64,000 nt of DNA from Metaphire vulgaris. Taxonomy: Eukaryota > Annelida > Clitellata > Crassiclitellata > Megascolecidae. Both the position numbers and the translations under genes were made by a program. Every line of letters starts with the position of its first letter. Position 1 is the first letter of the stretch. A model generated the notes under the pieces. The model did no database searches and was not told where the DNA came from. It was given only the letters and a program-made list of their open reading frames with translations. Shown piece after piece: positions 41,101 through 58,285 of this stretch. The stretch covers positions 14,639,809-14,703,808 of the forward strand of contig CM030848.1 of the NCBI GenBank assembly GCA_018105865.1, in the 5' to 3' direction.

Positions 41101-41967
41101 AGCATTACCTTAAAGAGAAAGGAAAGGAATTGAATACTTTGAAAGCGGAGGTCCGGGATCTCGAGCAAAGTGAGCTGTCATTCTCATTATGCATTTTACT
41201 TATTTTCAATCTTTTTCCACAATATTGATCTTAAATTTTGATTTTTATAATTTATTATGCTTTATATTTCATGAGCAATCTTATTTCTACTCTCTCGAGA
41301 TGTTGCTAATTTTTCCAATCTGCTTTATTTGTTATCATCGTTTTGTTGATTAATTATAGACATTACAATTGAATCTTGGATTTCATTTCTTTTGAGATTT
41401 CAGAGTTGTCAGAGGAGCAGAAAACGTTGATAGTTGAAGCAAAAAATTGGAAAAGCCAAGAGATGATTGATTTCAGCAGAAAATATATGGGATTTGAAGC
41501 AATAAAGCTTCCAAGTGCTGCCAGTTAGTTTCATTTTGCATTTCTTTGGTTGTTGCTGCATATGATGATGATATTTATTAACTTTTTGGTGTTTTGCTGG
41601 ATGCCAATGGTCATATGGATGGATTCTATGCTTGGTGCCTATCATGGCGCCAAGTGTGATTGTGGCACCACAAATTTTAGCCTTGAATTATTGCATTTTG
41701 TAATTATTTATTTCATGTAATAGAACGCAGAAAGCTGGTAGATGCTTATGACACAACCTTGGTTGATCTTGAGAATAAGGAAAAAAGCTCTCAGCAGGAG
41801 ATTTCAGATAATTGGAGCAAAGTTGCTGAGTTGGAGAAGCTTGTAGAGGGATCACAGAACGCAGTAAAACTGGTGAATCAACAACTTATTGAAAACAGAA
41901 GACGAAAAGAGTCACTTATAATTTCCAAGAACACTGAATATGCAGAAAAACTTGTGTTGGCCAAATG
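38155..41967 (+). CDS. USP53/54-like domain end fused to coiled-coil exons (chimeric)
   Basis: Exons 38155-38230, 38355-38493, 38729-38889, 39634-39766, 41014-41169, 41404-41523 and 41724-41967 join with consistent phases. The first two match the C-terminal end of the USP53/54 peptidase-like domain: HYAAFLLNSNSSHWMSCDD (catalytic-His region), SWQSVADKCCKRRYQPLLL, LYQNP, then CISTESAL. Exon 3 is Ser/Asp-rich. Exon 4 is helical (LKSIKKNMEQFNALFG). Exons 5 and 6 duplicate SPC25 coiled-coil exons. Exon 7 is coiled coil (LENKEKSSQQEISDNWSKVA). Exons 5 and 6 are both phase 1-1, so skipping them keeps the frame (exon 4 joins exon 7 as VVMERRK). Exon 7 ends at a phase-2 GT donor, or reads to a stop at 41970. 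Catalytic-Cys exons were not found upstream. That all exons belong to one transcript is inference. Confidence 0.6.
38354..38493 (+). other. Key exon: USP53/54 signature
   Basis: This exon alone carries the strongest family evidence: GPSWQSVADKCCKRRYQPLL followed by LLYQNP and STESAL, in the order W..V..KC...QPLLL.Y.NP...STE.AL of USP53/54. The donor is G|GTTTGT at 38494 and the acceptor is TTCTGTAG at 38354. Confidence 0.75.
39977..40360 (+). mobile_element. Tigger/pogo DDE transposase fragment
   Basis: A 128-codon open frame carries the DDE domain: DRISVMLCANADGTDKLRPL, NPRCFKQF, then HVLLLMDNAPSH with the second catalytic Asp. This is the pogo/Tigger (CENP-B-related) pattern. The upstream helix-turn-helix part and the third acidic residue are absent. 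It lies in an intron of the USP-like gene. Confidence 0.85.
40574..40637 (+). repeat. Direct repeat, left copy
   Basis: ATTGTGGCACCACAAGTTTT and onward through TATTTATTTCATGTAA. A near-identical copy lies at 41656-41722, where it runs into the acceptor of exon 41724. The pair brackets the SPC25-derived block. Confidence 0.8.
40955..41652 (+). repeat. Duplicated SPC25 block inserted in neighbouring gene
   Basis: Inverted copy of 31709-32341 (two exons plus introns) preceded by a direct copy of 32363-32424. Exon identity is high but not complete: LSEEQKTLIVEAKNWKSQE here against LSEDQKTSVVESKYLKSQE in SPC25. Both frames stay open. Confidence 0.85.
41656..41722 (+). repeat. Direct repeat, right copy
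   Basis: Second copy of the 40574-40637 sequence. It ends ATGTAATAG, which serves as the acceptor of exon 41724-41967; the left copy ends ATGTAACTAAG and has no such exon after it. Confidence 0.8.
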
Positions 41968-42083
41968 GTAAAAAATAATTATAGATGATTCTGACCTATT
42001 CACAAACCACAGAATGAAATAATAGCATTTTTAATGGTAGCATATTTTTGCTCTATTTTCACTCGAATTTCGCATCTGCAGGC

Positions 42084-42300
42084 CTCGAATGCTATAGACA
42101 CACTAATGCGTTTCTTCGAACATAATGATATGGCGACTGTGGATGATATCAATTCCCTGTCGATTATCAAGCATCGCGTTGATTTTATGCGTCTGTATTC
42201 TGTGAAACAGACACATATTGCAGATTTTTTTCGAAGCGGCTCTTAACTTCACACTTACATGTAAATATGGATTATACGGACATGCAGACTGTCTTTGATA
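42084..42300 (+). mobile_element. Tigger/pogo transposase C-terminus with PIP box
   Basis: The open frame ends at 42244-42246. It reads NAIDTLMRFFEHNDM, VDDINSLSIIKHRVDF and then KQTHIADFFRSGS. QTHIADFF fits the PCNA-interacting PIP box (Q-x-x-I-x-x-F-F) that pogo-family transposases carry at their end (established). Probably the other end of the element whose DDE part is at 39977-40360; the middle is missing or displaced. Confidence 0.7.
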
Positions 42301-43888
42301 ATAAAGTTAACTTAGATTGGATTAATTTACTGTGACAGAAGGTATGTGCCTTGCATATCTGTTTTGCTGTTTGCCATGTCCTCCTCCCATCTGACCCAGA
42401 CCGACTAAAGGTCTGCCTCCAATAGGCCCTACCCTTAGCCTTGACCAACTTCCTATACCGACCCAAAGCCTCCCTCCATTGAGCCCGGGCCTCCGGCTCC
42501 ACATTAGAGCTCACGGCCCTCCGAAACGACCTCTCTGCTCGCCGCGCATCCCGCCGAGCCCGCCGACACTCCTCATCGTAAAACGGGCAGAAAGGCCTAT
42601 CACGCGTCCTGATCTCAGTCATAGGAGCAAGTTCGTCAAGAATCCCAGTGATCACCGAGTTATAGCTCTCAGCGAGCTCAGACGCTGATCTTCCGAGCGT
42701 CATAGGCAAACACAGCTCAGAAGCACGAAGTCTCTGTGCAAACACATTGGGATCGAAGACCTTCCAGTTCCTCCGCTTGACAGTTCTATACACCGGAAGT
42801 GGAGACGACAAATGAGCAGTCCAAAGGACCATCTTGTGGTCAGACAAACATGTCTCATCAACCCTGACATTGGAGAGCAGCCAATCAGATGGCTCGATAA
42901 CCACATCGAGGTCGCCTAGATCATGCGTCGGCTCTCTTACCCACTGTCTCAGATCAAATATGTTAAGGGTCAACCCTAGACTCCGACAAGCCGCATTAGC
43001 AGGCTCCTCCAAGTGAATATTAATGTCGCCAGCAATGCAGAACTTGCAGTTGTAGGTCGCCATGGCCTCGAGCAGTGTCGCAAATTCCCGAAAGAATAGC
43101 TCACTGATGGCCTGGTTCTCAGGCCGATAAACAGCCACCAGCATCATTAGACCGTTCGAACCATGCTCACCACCCACCCGACAGCACAGATGCTCAAAAG
43201 TGGTCGGTCTGAGCTTGGTGTCAACCTTCCGAATGTTAGTTCCCCGGCTAGCTACAATCACCAGACCACCATGGTTAACGAAATTAAGTCCAGCTTGAGC
43301 TAAGTCAGGGGCCGAGCGAGCGGCATCCACGACAGATAAACCATAGCCACTCAACCTCTTTATCGCGACCGCTTCAGAGTCAAGATGCCAGGACTCCGTC
43401 AGCACAAGTAACTGCAGGTTATAATCCTCCACGAGACCCACTACATTCTCGATTTTACTCCCAATAGACCTAATATTCTGTAATCCCATCCTGAGTTCCG
43501 TGGACCATTGGTTGAGGTGACGTTGAAGCCGTGGGCGCACCAGCCCAAGCCGATCCTTCATGCCGGTCCAGACCCTGCCCGGTTTGCCCGGATCTGGGGA
43601 ACGGGATGTCACCACCGTGATTGGTCTCCGAAGACCAACTCCGCCCCGACTCCCCCTCCCGCCCGCCCTCCAGTGAGACGGCCTAGAGAAAATGTGAGCC
43701 AGTCGCTGACGCAGAGTAGCCGAGGAGTGCACCTGAGTACACCTCCGTAACTGTAATAACTCTGCCCTCGTGTACCGAAACATCAACACAAGACAGGTGC
43801 GCTGATGTGCCCAAAATAGCGCAATACGGTGACCAAACCCAGCCGCCAAGCGAGCCGAAGAGAAATCACAATAACTTGTAAAGATCAA
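42272..43888 (-). CDS. LINE (CR1/L2-like) endonuclease ORF, RT missing
   Basis: A 538-codon intact minus-strand frame. Residues from about 135 form an apurinic-type endonuclease (EEP) domain: LQNIRSIGSKIEN, LLVLTESWH, VAVYRPEN, AGDINIHLE and CLSDHKM. These are the N, E, D-x-N and S-D-H catalytic motifs. A basic linker follows (DEECRRARRDARRAERSFRR), which in CR1/L2 elements leads into reverse transcriptase. Here the frame ends soon after AKQICKAHTF and unrelated AT-rich sequence takes over. GC content is clearly above its neighbours. Loss of the 3' part is odd, because LINE copies usually lose the 5' end. Confidence 0.85.
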   Translation of the reverse strand: MIFTSYCDFSSARLAAGFGHRIALFWAHQRTCLVLMFRYTRAELLQLRRCTQVHSSATLRQRLAHIFSRPSHWRAGGRGSRGGVGLRRPITVVTSRSPDPGKPGRVWTGMKDRLGLVRPRLQRHLNQWSTELRMGLQNIRSIGSKIENVVGLVEDYNLQLLVLTESWHLDSEAVAIKRLSGYGLSVVDAARSAPDLAQAGLNFVNHGGLVIVASRGTNIRKVDTKLRPTTFEHLCCRVGGEHGSNGLMMLVAVYRPENQAISELFFREFATLLEAMATYNCKFCIAGDINIHLEEPANAACRSLGLTLNIFDLRQWVREPTHDLGDLDVVIEPSDWLLSNVRVDETCLSDHKMVLWTAHLSSPLPVYRTVKRRNWKVFDPNVFAQRLRASELCLPMTLGRSASELAESYNSVITGILDELAPMTEIRTRDRPFCPFYDEECRRARRDARRAERSFRRAVSSNVEPEARAQWREALGRYRKLVKAKGRAYWRQTFSRSGSDGRRTWQTAKQICKAHTFCHSKLIQSKLTLLSKTVCMSV

Positions 43889-44160
43889 ACCTCAGAACCT
43901 CACAAATCCGCACCACAACTCTAAACACCTAAAAAAAACGTACAGCCGAAGCTCCGACCGCAGAAACACCACATCAATCGAAATTTGGTTGACGCTAACG
44001 CACTAGTCCCGAAAAAGATGATAATATAGTCAGCGGGCACACAACCCGCAAGCAGCTCTATGAAGCGCCCCCTATACACTATATAGTTGTCTATCTTGCT
44101 GGTAAAATATTTTTTTCTTAACATAGCGATATTTAAAAGAACACCCACTATCATACAGCG
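43889..44160 (-). mobile_element. Likely 5' end of the same LINE copy
   Basis: GC-richer sequence upstream of the endonuclease frame, with an open minus-strand frame (921-style short ORF at 43921-44154) of no recognised domain. The boundary with host sequence is judged only from base composition. Confidence 0.4.
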
Positions 44161-44404
44161 GTGATGGTCTATAACTTGGAGTAATGAGTATGTTGTTTTT
44201 GTCCACAGCTGAAAGCTGATGGACCTAGGAATTACTGGAGTTGTTGGGGTGATAGTTAGTGTGATGTAAGTACTTGGGTCTACTGAAACTGCATGGTCTT
44301 ATATTATTTGCATGGGTTGTATCTATTGTGAAGTGTGATTTCCTTTTTATTAATTTACATGGCCTGATTTGAATATTATATTTGTGATGTAGCAACTGAG
44401 ATAG

Positions 44405-45500
44405 AAGCTCGTTGCGAAAGCAACAGCAGCAGAAGATACATCAAATGTCGAAGAAACATCAGGCACGCGCAAGCGCAAAAGGTTAGCCATCACTTTCCAC
44501 GTGTAATGAGGTGGTAAATGACAAAAAAGGAACTAAAGACCAAGTCACCAAGGCTTCTATTAATGTTCTTTTAAGAATCCAATTAGCTTGTCTAACATAG
44601 CTTTTGTAATAATTGCCTAATTTGTCCATGTCAGGCATGGCTCAAGTTATGCTTGTGCTTTATGGTTTATACATAGTGCAGTATCCGATATTAGTCACCG
44701 GTTATGGCAGATTGGATTGCATGGTAACAGTTTCGCCCGTCTACATAAGCAGCTGCCACCTGTAATGGTGAATAATGGAGTTTTTTACAGTTAGACATTT
44801 GCTGTTGGTTTGATATTCAGACCTACAAAGTATGAAGATGCCAATTCCCGTGGAAGTTTGGTCAGTGATGATGATCACGGTGACAGTGATAATGCACCAG
44901 TAGTCAAGAAGCACATAAAGAAGTAAGTAATTCTACTGTAGTTAATATACAACTAATATATAGCTTTTCAAATTAAATTTTTAGATATAGTTTGTGTAAA
45001 TGCATTGTAGGCTTCTGTTATTGGAGTTTGATATCGTGTTAATGGAGGTACAATTTCCCGCTTTCATTAGTCATTTGCTAACAGGTTATTGCATGTATAT
45101 GTCATGTATGGCTTGAATAGCAGTGTCCACTACCAGAAAATCACACAAATTCGTTTTAACGGAAGTGTCTGTGGCCCTTCTCAAACTTGAAGAACTTTTG
45201 CTTTCCCAGAAGCCCACTTTCCGCCGGACCCATACAAAACTTTGCTCAGTCCAACTGAAGCCAGTCCATTTGTTCCCAGTACACTGTGGCCCAGTCAGTG
45301 TTGGATTTGTCAAACATCAAGTGGAGTTGGACCATTGATATAATTTTGTTCTTTTTTCCATTGAAGCCGCAGTCAAGTTGAATTCGTCAACCAAAGAGAC
45401 CAGTAAGAAAGTACTGGAGCAAGAATTGGCCAACTGGTTCAGCAATTCTAGAGACAGGGGAGAAGGTGGTAGAAAAGCAACTACAAACAACCGAGAGTAG
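44405..45500 (+). CDS. Exons of an unrecognised charged, nuclear-looking protein end
   Basis: Exons 44405-44481 and 44821-44922 join perfectly (AG|A), giving KATAAEDTSNVEETSG, RKRKRPTKYEDANSRG and SDDDHGDSDNAPVV. This is an acidic, disordered stretch with a KRKR nuclear-signal-like patch. A terminal coding frame at 45367-45500 gives TSKKVLEQELANWFSNSRDR and a stop at 45498-45500. The phase from the second exon does not fit it directly; a weak intermediate exon near 45123-45165 (donor GTGTCT) would solve this. These may be the last exons of the USP-like/coiled-coil gene, but exon 41967 (phase 2) does not join 44405 (phase 0). I do not recognise the protein. Confidence 0.45.
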
Positions 45501-45789
45501 TTGCCTGCAATTTCTGACGTGACTTTACATAAACACTAGTTTCTATCGGCTAATGCATGTTATCTGATCATTGAAGCTCAATGTTTAAACACACAGCACA
45601 GTATACTACTTTATATATGTATATACACTAATTGAAAATAAATTATCTTTATTTTCAGATTGTTACATTGGTAACCAATATAATTTGTTGACCTTTAGCT
45701 TTCAGGTGAGAAGGCACCACAATTCTTGTAAACTATAGTTATAACTATAGTTTACTAGAATTCTGCCAAGCTGACTACCTGATTTTGGG

Positions 45790-45985
45790 GCAGAAGTGAG
45801 ATAGGGCAATGTTCACCATACGGTACCCATTTGGAAAATCCCGCCGGGCATGCCCAGACGGTTCCCGTTTGGTTCCCACGGACAAAAACCACCGGTATAC
45901 CGCCGGGAAGCCCATATGGTTCCCGCGTGTTGTCCCGGATGGGTCCCACATCTTCCCCTTCTGGGTGTGCCGGCTGGGTATGCAT
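45790..45985. repeat. GC-rich degenerate repeat patch
   Basis: Repeated GGTTCCC/GGGTCCCA and CCGCCGGG motifs (for example CGGTTCCCGTTTGGTTCCC) in AT-rich surroundings. It looks like a dispersed repeat; I cannot name it. Confidence 0.4.
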
Positions 45986-46172
45986 TAGACCAAGATTAAC
46001 AGACCAAGAACCACATGAGATCAAGGGATGTATCCTTTATCATTTATTTAATTTCTTATTGTTGTGATTATTTTCATAGTTTTTTGCCTTATGACAATTA
46101 GTATTTAATGCATTTACATTCAGTATAATGTGAACCCCAGATTTCAGAATTGACATAAAATATAAATTTCAT

Positions 46173-46208
46173 TTAGGGTTAGGGTTAATAAATAACCCTA
46201 ACCCTACT
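46173..46208. repeat. Head-to-head telomere-like motif
   Basis: TTAGGGTTAGGGTTA, then a short AATAA spacer, then AACCCTAACCCTA. Two TTAGGG units face two CCCTAA units, forming an inverted repeat. Confidence 0.7.
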
Positions 46209-46480
46209 AATGCGCTACCACATTAGCGTCCACTCTGCACCGGTTGACATTTGAACACACATTATTTAGACTTGGATGAGCTAAGAAAACAATTTAAAAG
46301 GAAACGGCCAAAACAAAAAAAACTAGGCTAAATTAAGTGTGATAAATCTCAAGCTATTTAGATAAAGGTAGAAATAAAAAATTCAAATAAAAGAAAAAAG
46401 TTAGAAACTTAGCTTCCATCCCGCCGCCGGAACCGGAACAAGTTGCCGAATAGACTCCGCAGACTTGGACACCTTCAAAC

Positions 46481-47203
46481 ATGGAGTTATTATTCTTATC
46501 TTTATCTTTATCTTCTTGACGACTTCTATAGCGCCGTACGCACGATGAAGGTCGAAGTCAAAGGCGTTTTGAGATACTTTGGCATGCCGATGGCGAACAT
46601 CGGATAACAGAGACAGCGTAAAGTCAGCCCTGATGGAAACGACGGAAATCGCCGCGCAAACGCCCACGGTAGCGAATCCCGTAGAAAGGATCCTCCCGCC
46701 GTAGAACCGTCCGCACCAGGCACGTCAAAGGAACAAAAACACGGGATGAGATGTTGGAAATTCCGCAGATGTTGTAAGAACTGTCCGCGAGGCGAGCCAC
46801 ACGGAGACTTTCTGAGATGCGGACTCCCGTGAGTACCGTCGCCGAACTAGGTGAATCCGACTTTGGGTGGAATTCCAGGTTACAATTAGAACGGATGTCG
46901 CAGCATTCCCGCACGGGTATCTAGTCTGCAGTTTCGCCAAGCCGCGTTGATAGAAAAATCGCAAAACAAGATGGCGGACCAGACAGGCGACGAATCAGCG
47001 ACTAAAACCGTCCTAATCCACCCGAGAAAAGCGCAGAGGACCTCCCGAAAATGACGGGAAGGTCACTACTCGCACATTTTGCGCTAAAACGAGCGCAAAA
47101 TATCGTCGAACCGCCCAGAACGACGCTTTTCCGAGGCATGCACAGGAGCATGCTTGGCCGCCGGAAACGGCGCCACCGAATATATTACTAATAATAACTC
47201 CAT
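46481..47203. mobile_element. Candidate 723-bp TIR element
   Basis: Begins ATGGAGTTATTATT and ends AATAATAACTCCAT, a perfect 14-bp inverted repeat (15 with the outer C/G). The interior is GC-richer than its flanks, with several short frames but no domain. No clear target-site duplication was seen. Confidence 0.4.
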
Positions 47204-47967
47204 GCTTGACTCCTACGTGTTGTAACTGTTGTTTAACCCCTTGAATGTAAATCATTGAATAATTCTTTTAAGTCCCAACGCTGGAGTGACAAGATTATAA
47301 AATTAAGATTATGGTTTAATTAGAAGACCAGAGGCATATACTTGAATTAACTTTCTGTACGTACCTCGGACAACTATAGCACTTGATTGGCCAGAATGGA
47401 TGGGTCAGGACAGGCTAGGCCAAGACCAAGGGGGGCATGGCCCAAATGACCCAATGGTAAATAGTAAATACGCCACTGTATATAGCGCTTTTGTGGCAGC
47501 ACAACAGTAGCTGCTTATTCTTAGGCGCTCAGCCTCCCTTAAAATAGCTATGGGAAAGGTAAAAGATCAGCCATGGCAGGCAATAGGCCCCAGTCAAAAT
47601 TTAATATCCGAAGGGCAGTGAGGCTAGCCGCTAGGTTGTTAACTTGTTACAGCTATGGAGGAAATAATTTCAGAAAAAGGAAGGATTTAAGTTTAGACCT
47701 GAAGACTTGAGGAGTTAAGGCAGCGCACCCCCTGGAAGACGAGACTGGGGGTGCAAATCTGCACCCCTTGGAATTTTTGACTCAAAATTATATATAGGAA
47801 ATTACCTTTTTCGACTCAAAAAATATATAGGAAATGATCTTTCCTTGTCGGCTCAAAAATATATAGGAAATTACCTTTTCTTCGTTTGTCGGCTCAAAAA
47901 TATAAAGATTATTAATTATGACAATCAATGGTTGGTGCGATGCATCTATGTTTATGTTCGTAGCAAG

Positions 47968-49017
47968 ATGGCGACGTTCAAGTCTGAAAAGAAGAGAATC
48001 GATCGGTTTTCTTTCCTCGATTCTTCACACGGAGGCGACTCGAGTGCATCAAGCGATGACGAAGCAGCGACGTCGACGAACGAGAAGTCAAAACCCGTCG
48101 ACATCTCGTTTATAACGGCCCCGGAAGACAGCGCCGCTCGCTACAACGAGACACTACCCTCGCCCGGTGATCTCTTTAAGACCGCCGCCGACAGAATACC
48201 GGACTTCTTGCGGGACCGAACGAAGGGACACATCGAGTGGAGCAAGTATTTAAAAAATACCACGATCCCTGAGGAAGAGGCTCAGCCAAGTTCCAGCACG
48301 CATACTGTTCCGCCTCCTGTTTCGTACGATGCAAAATCGGGTCCCATCCTTCCCACCCTCGGTTTCAAGGCGCAGGAAACAACGACGAAGAGGAAACCAG
48401 ACGACGAAACAGGTATAATATTCTACAAAATTTACTGATTTTGACGTGCAGTATTTTATTTATGGGGCGCCAAATAAGACATTGTATTAATATAACAAGG
48501 TTTAAAGTGGTTCAGTAGGGACTGCCCTATGTGAGAACCACTGTTGTTCACGTCCAATCTAATATCATAAACTACTGAGGTTTATTTTGAACTCGTTCAC
48601 AGTTGTGGCCGTTACTATCCTCGTCCAGTTCATTCCATCTGTCACACCACTCTTGCACTAAAAAAAGTGTTGTTTGTTTGCCCATGTTTACCCTAGATTG
48701 CCTAGAACAGCATATCAAATAGTTCCAGTAATTTAAAACTTGTAGTGCGGTGTAAATAAAAGTGCAGTGCATCTAAACAATCAAGTTAGTTTATTTCTCA
48801 AAACATCATGTTGTTTACAAAACAAGAAAAAAAACTTATCTACTATAGTTAATGATGCTATGTAGTCTGGTTGGTATAGGTTAGCTAGGCTTACATTTGA
48901 TCAATACTGATAAATTTAAATAACATGGTTTCTGTTTTAGGTAATCATAACGAAGAAGAAGAGGACGAGGAACTACAAGTGAAGAGACAGACAGTTCCAG
49001 GAATGAAAAGAAAATGA
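47968..49017 (+). CDS. C1orf52-like (UPF0690) protein, two exons
   Basis: Exons 47968-48412 and 48941-49017 join through a split Gly codon (G|GT). ATG lies in a good context (AAGATGGCG). The 173-residue protein starts MATFKSEKKRIDRFSF with a Ser/Asp patch. Its core holds LPSPGDLFKTAADRIPDFL and HIEWSKYLKN, then VPPPVSYD. It ends in an acidic-then-basic tail (EEEEDEELQVKRQ, GMKRK). The order LPGPDELF, then a W-containing block, then VPPPETY matches human C1orf52 as I remember it. Function is unknown in the family. A polyadenylation-type AATAAA lies near 49486. The intron is 528 bp. Confidence 0.75.
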
Positions 49018-49922
49018 AATATTTTTAGACGCTTGCTTTTGTTGTGTGTTTTCATTCTAATTGAGCAATGCTTGCAGCAGAGAATGAACTATGTCCTATT
49101 TATTTCCAATTTACTCAGCACATTCATGTCGATTAAATACACTGAAGGGCTATTTAATAAGTTACTATACCAGTTTAAGGTTAACCATATCTAAAAGTTT
49201 GCACCATTGAGATTATTTTTAGAAGGGCCTCCAATATTTTGGCATTGTTTGGATTCTAATCTTGGATCTTTTGGCTCCTATTTTGCAAAAAAACTCCAAT
49301 TTTACAAGTCAGTGTTCCAAAACATTGGAGCACTGATTTAAATTTGATCAGTTTATTTGCCTAATAATATGCATAGGTGATTCTGCTGTGTGCAAATTTT
49401 CAGTCCTATAAAGTTCAATTCTTTCTTGCTAAGAACAATGACTTGTGAAGAATTTAATTTAAGGCAATTAAAGTTTTTCTTCAATTAATAAAAGTGATAA
49501 TTTTGAACTGTCGGGTTTACCATCTGGATGTACTAGATAGATATCAGTTGTTTAGACCAATGTCCAGATAAGGCACTATAGGCTCTTTACTGTGTAACTA
49601 AATGGGGGGGAATTCTTGGTTGCTGCTTACTGGCATTTCCGCACTGGTCCACTCTATACATAGCATTAAAGGAAGAATTTGCATGATGTAATAAACTTAA
49701 TGAACTTATTTGGATAAATCCAACTCTTCAGATTCTCAGATATCACTCTGGCTAAAAGTAAATCTATAAGGCTACAAGGTCATTTAGTATGACTGAAGCA
49801 GTCTGTTGGAACTAAATGCATGGACAGTCTGAAGAAAAGACCTGACCAACTGTTCACACTCACCACTTCACACCATTGATCACCTCTTAGCTATAGCCAT
49901 TTCAATGGGCACCGACCACGAT

Positions 49923-49926
49923 GTGC

Positions 49927-49993
<67 letters not shown>
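49923..49993. repeat. (AC)n(AT)n microsatellite
   Basis: AC run followed by an AT run, about 210 bp upstream of the RNA ligase start codon. Confidence 0.95.
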
Positions 49994-49996
<3 letters not shown>

Positions 49997-50058
49997 GTTT
50001 ACTTACTCACTTAAACAAAATAATTTACTTATCTGTAAATGCGAATTCTATGGTGTAA

Positions 50059-50078
50059 ACCACCGAGATCTCGGTGGT
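50059..50078. promoter_or_regulatory. Perfect 20-bp palindrome upstream of RNA ligase gene
   Basis: ACCACCGAGATCTCGGTGGT is its own reverse complement. It overlaps a direct repeat TGGTGTAAAC on both sides and lies 131 bp before the RNA ligase ATG. A protein-binding or cruciform role is possible but unproved. Confidence 0.4.
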
Positions 50079-50208
50079 GTAAACACACAGTTGTTATGCA
50101 ATATTTTAGCGATTTATTGGATTTATTTTCTTTAAAAAATACATTCCTCGTCCACTCTGGGAATTTTTCGTCGTTAGTATTCATCCGTTTGCGTTGGAGG
50201 GCTGTGTC

Positions 50209-57346
<7,138 letters not shown>

Positions 57347-58285
57347 GATTTTGCATAGAACACTGTGGGTCACATGACTGAATATTGTTGAATTTGTGAA
57401 AGGAAATGTTGAAGTTGAACTTAGTCTTGTGTGTCAAATTAGAATATTTTAACTGTACAAAACACTGATGACATTATTGTTTGTAAGAGATAATGTTTAT
57501 GATCGTGTGGTAACGCCAACAGATTTATTCCTAATGTTATATATTGACTTTTGTTGAAAATTTCTTGTGTTTTCAAGTTCTTCTAATGCACGCTTGTCAG
57601 AATCATTAGTGCAGGAAAAATTGGCCAGGCATTTACAAAGTAAGGGCTCAAAGGTTATTTAAAATACTTAGTGTGTAAACTATGATATTTTGCAAGTTAT
57701 CATTTGCAGTTTATTGCATTCAAATGGTTTCATTAATCTGTTTTTCTTAACACCCAGTGCATGATGCATCAACTTTACGGGTAGCTACTCGAAACTAAGT
57801 ACTTGTGCAAATTATAACTTACTTCCATTCCTGTGATGGCTTTACATTTAGTTTGGGCAGGGGAGCCCATCCCATCTGCCTGCTGAAAGCAGCTTCCCCC
57901 CACCCCTAACGTGAAACCAAAACTCGGGGGATTTCCTCCCCATAGCTTTTAGGAAGCATTTTCTTCCTTCTCCCCTCTGTGTGCACCCCTGATTATTTGG
58001 GAGCTGCAAAGGGAAAACTTTTAACTACTTTTAAATAACACACAGGCTTACTTAGCCTCCTAAACCACTTAAAATCACATTATTATTATTATTATTATTA
58101 TTTAATATGGTGGATTTGAGCGGTTGTCACGCTGTCTCCGCAAGAGATTGCTGAGATTGAAAGCCATTAATTAGGATGGTTCTCTTACTTGTCCACTTTC
58201 GTTTTTGCATATTTGCCATAAATTGGAATTTCCTATAAGCCAAGCTTGAGGGTGTGTTTGAGCTATAAGAGCATCTCCGCCCACG
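57347..58285. other. Intergenic between RNA ligase and synaptobrevin
   Basis: 3' UTR of the ligase gene and the upstream region of the synaptobrevin gene; an (ATT)n patch lies at 58081-58102. No further exon was seen. Confidence 0.5.

Noticed and set aside
41724..41967. This coiled-coil exon as part of SPC25
   Set aside because: SPC25 continues after KLPSAA into the FTNID head (30550-30651); this exon has no counterpart at the SPC25 locus.
46401..47255. Several minus-strand frames of 65-96 codons
   Set aside because: Overlapping frames without domains inside a GC-rich patch bounded by a short inverted repeat; more likely a repeat element than a gene.
50194..50208. RNA ligase start upstream of 50209
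   Set aside because: The upstream in-frame codon is TTG, not ATG.
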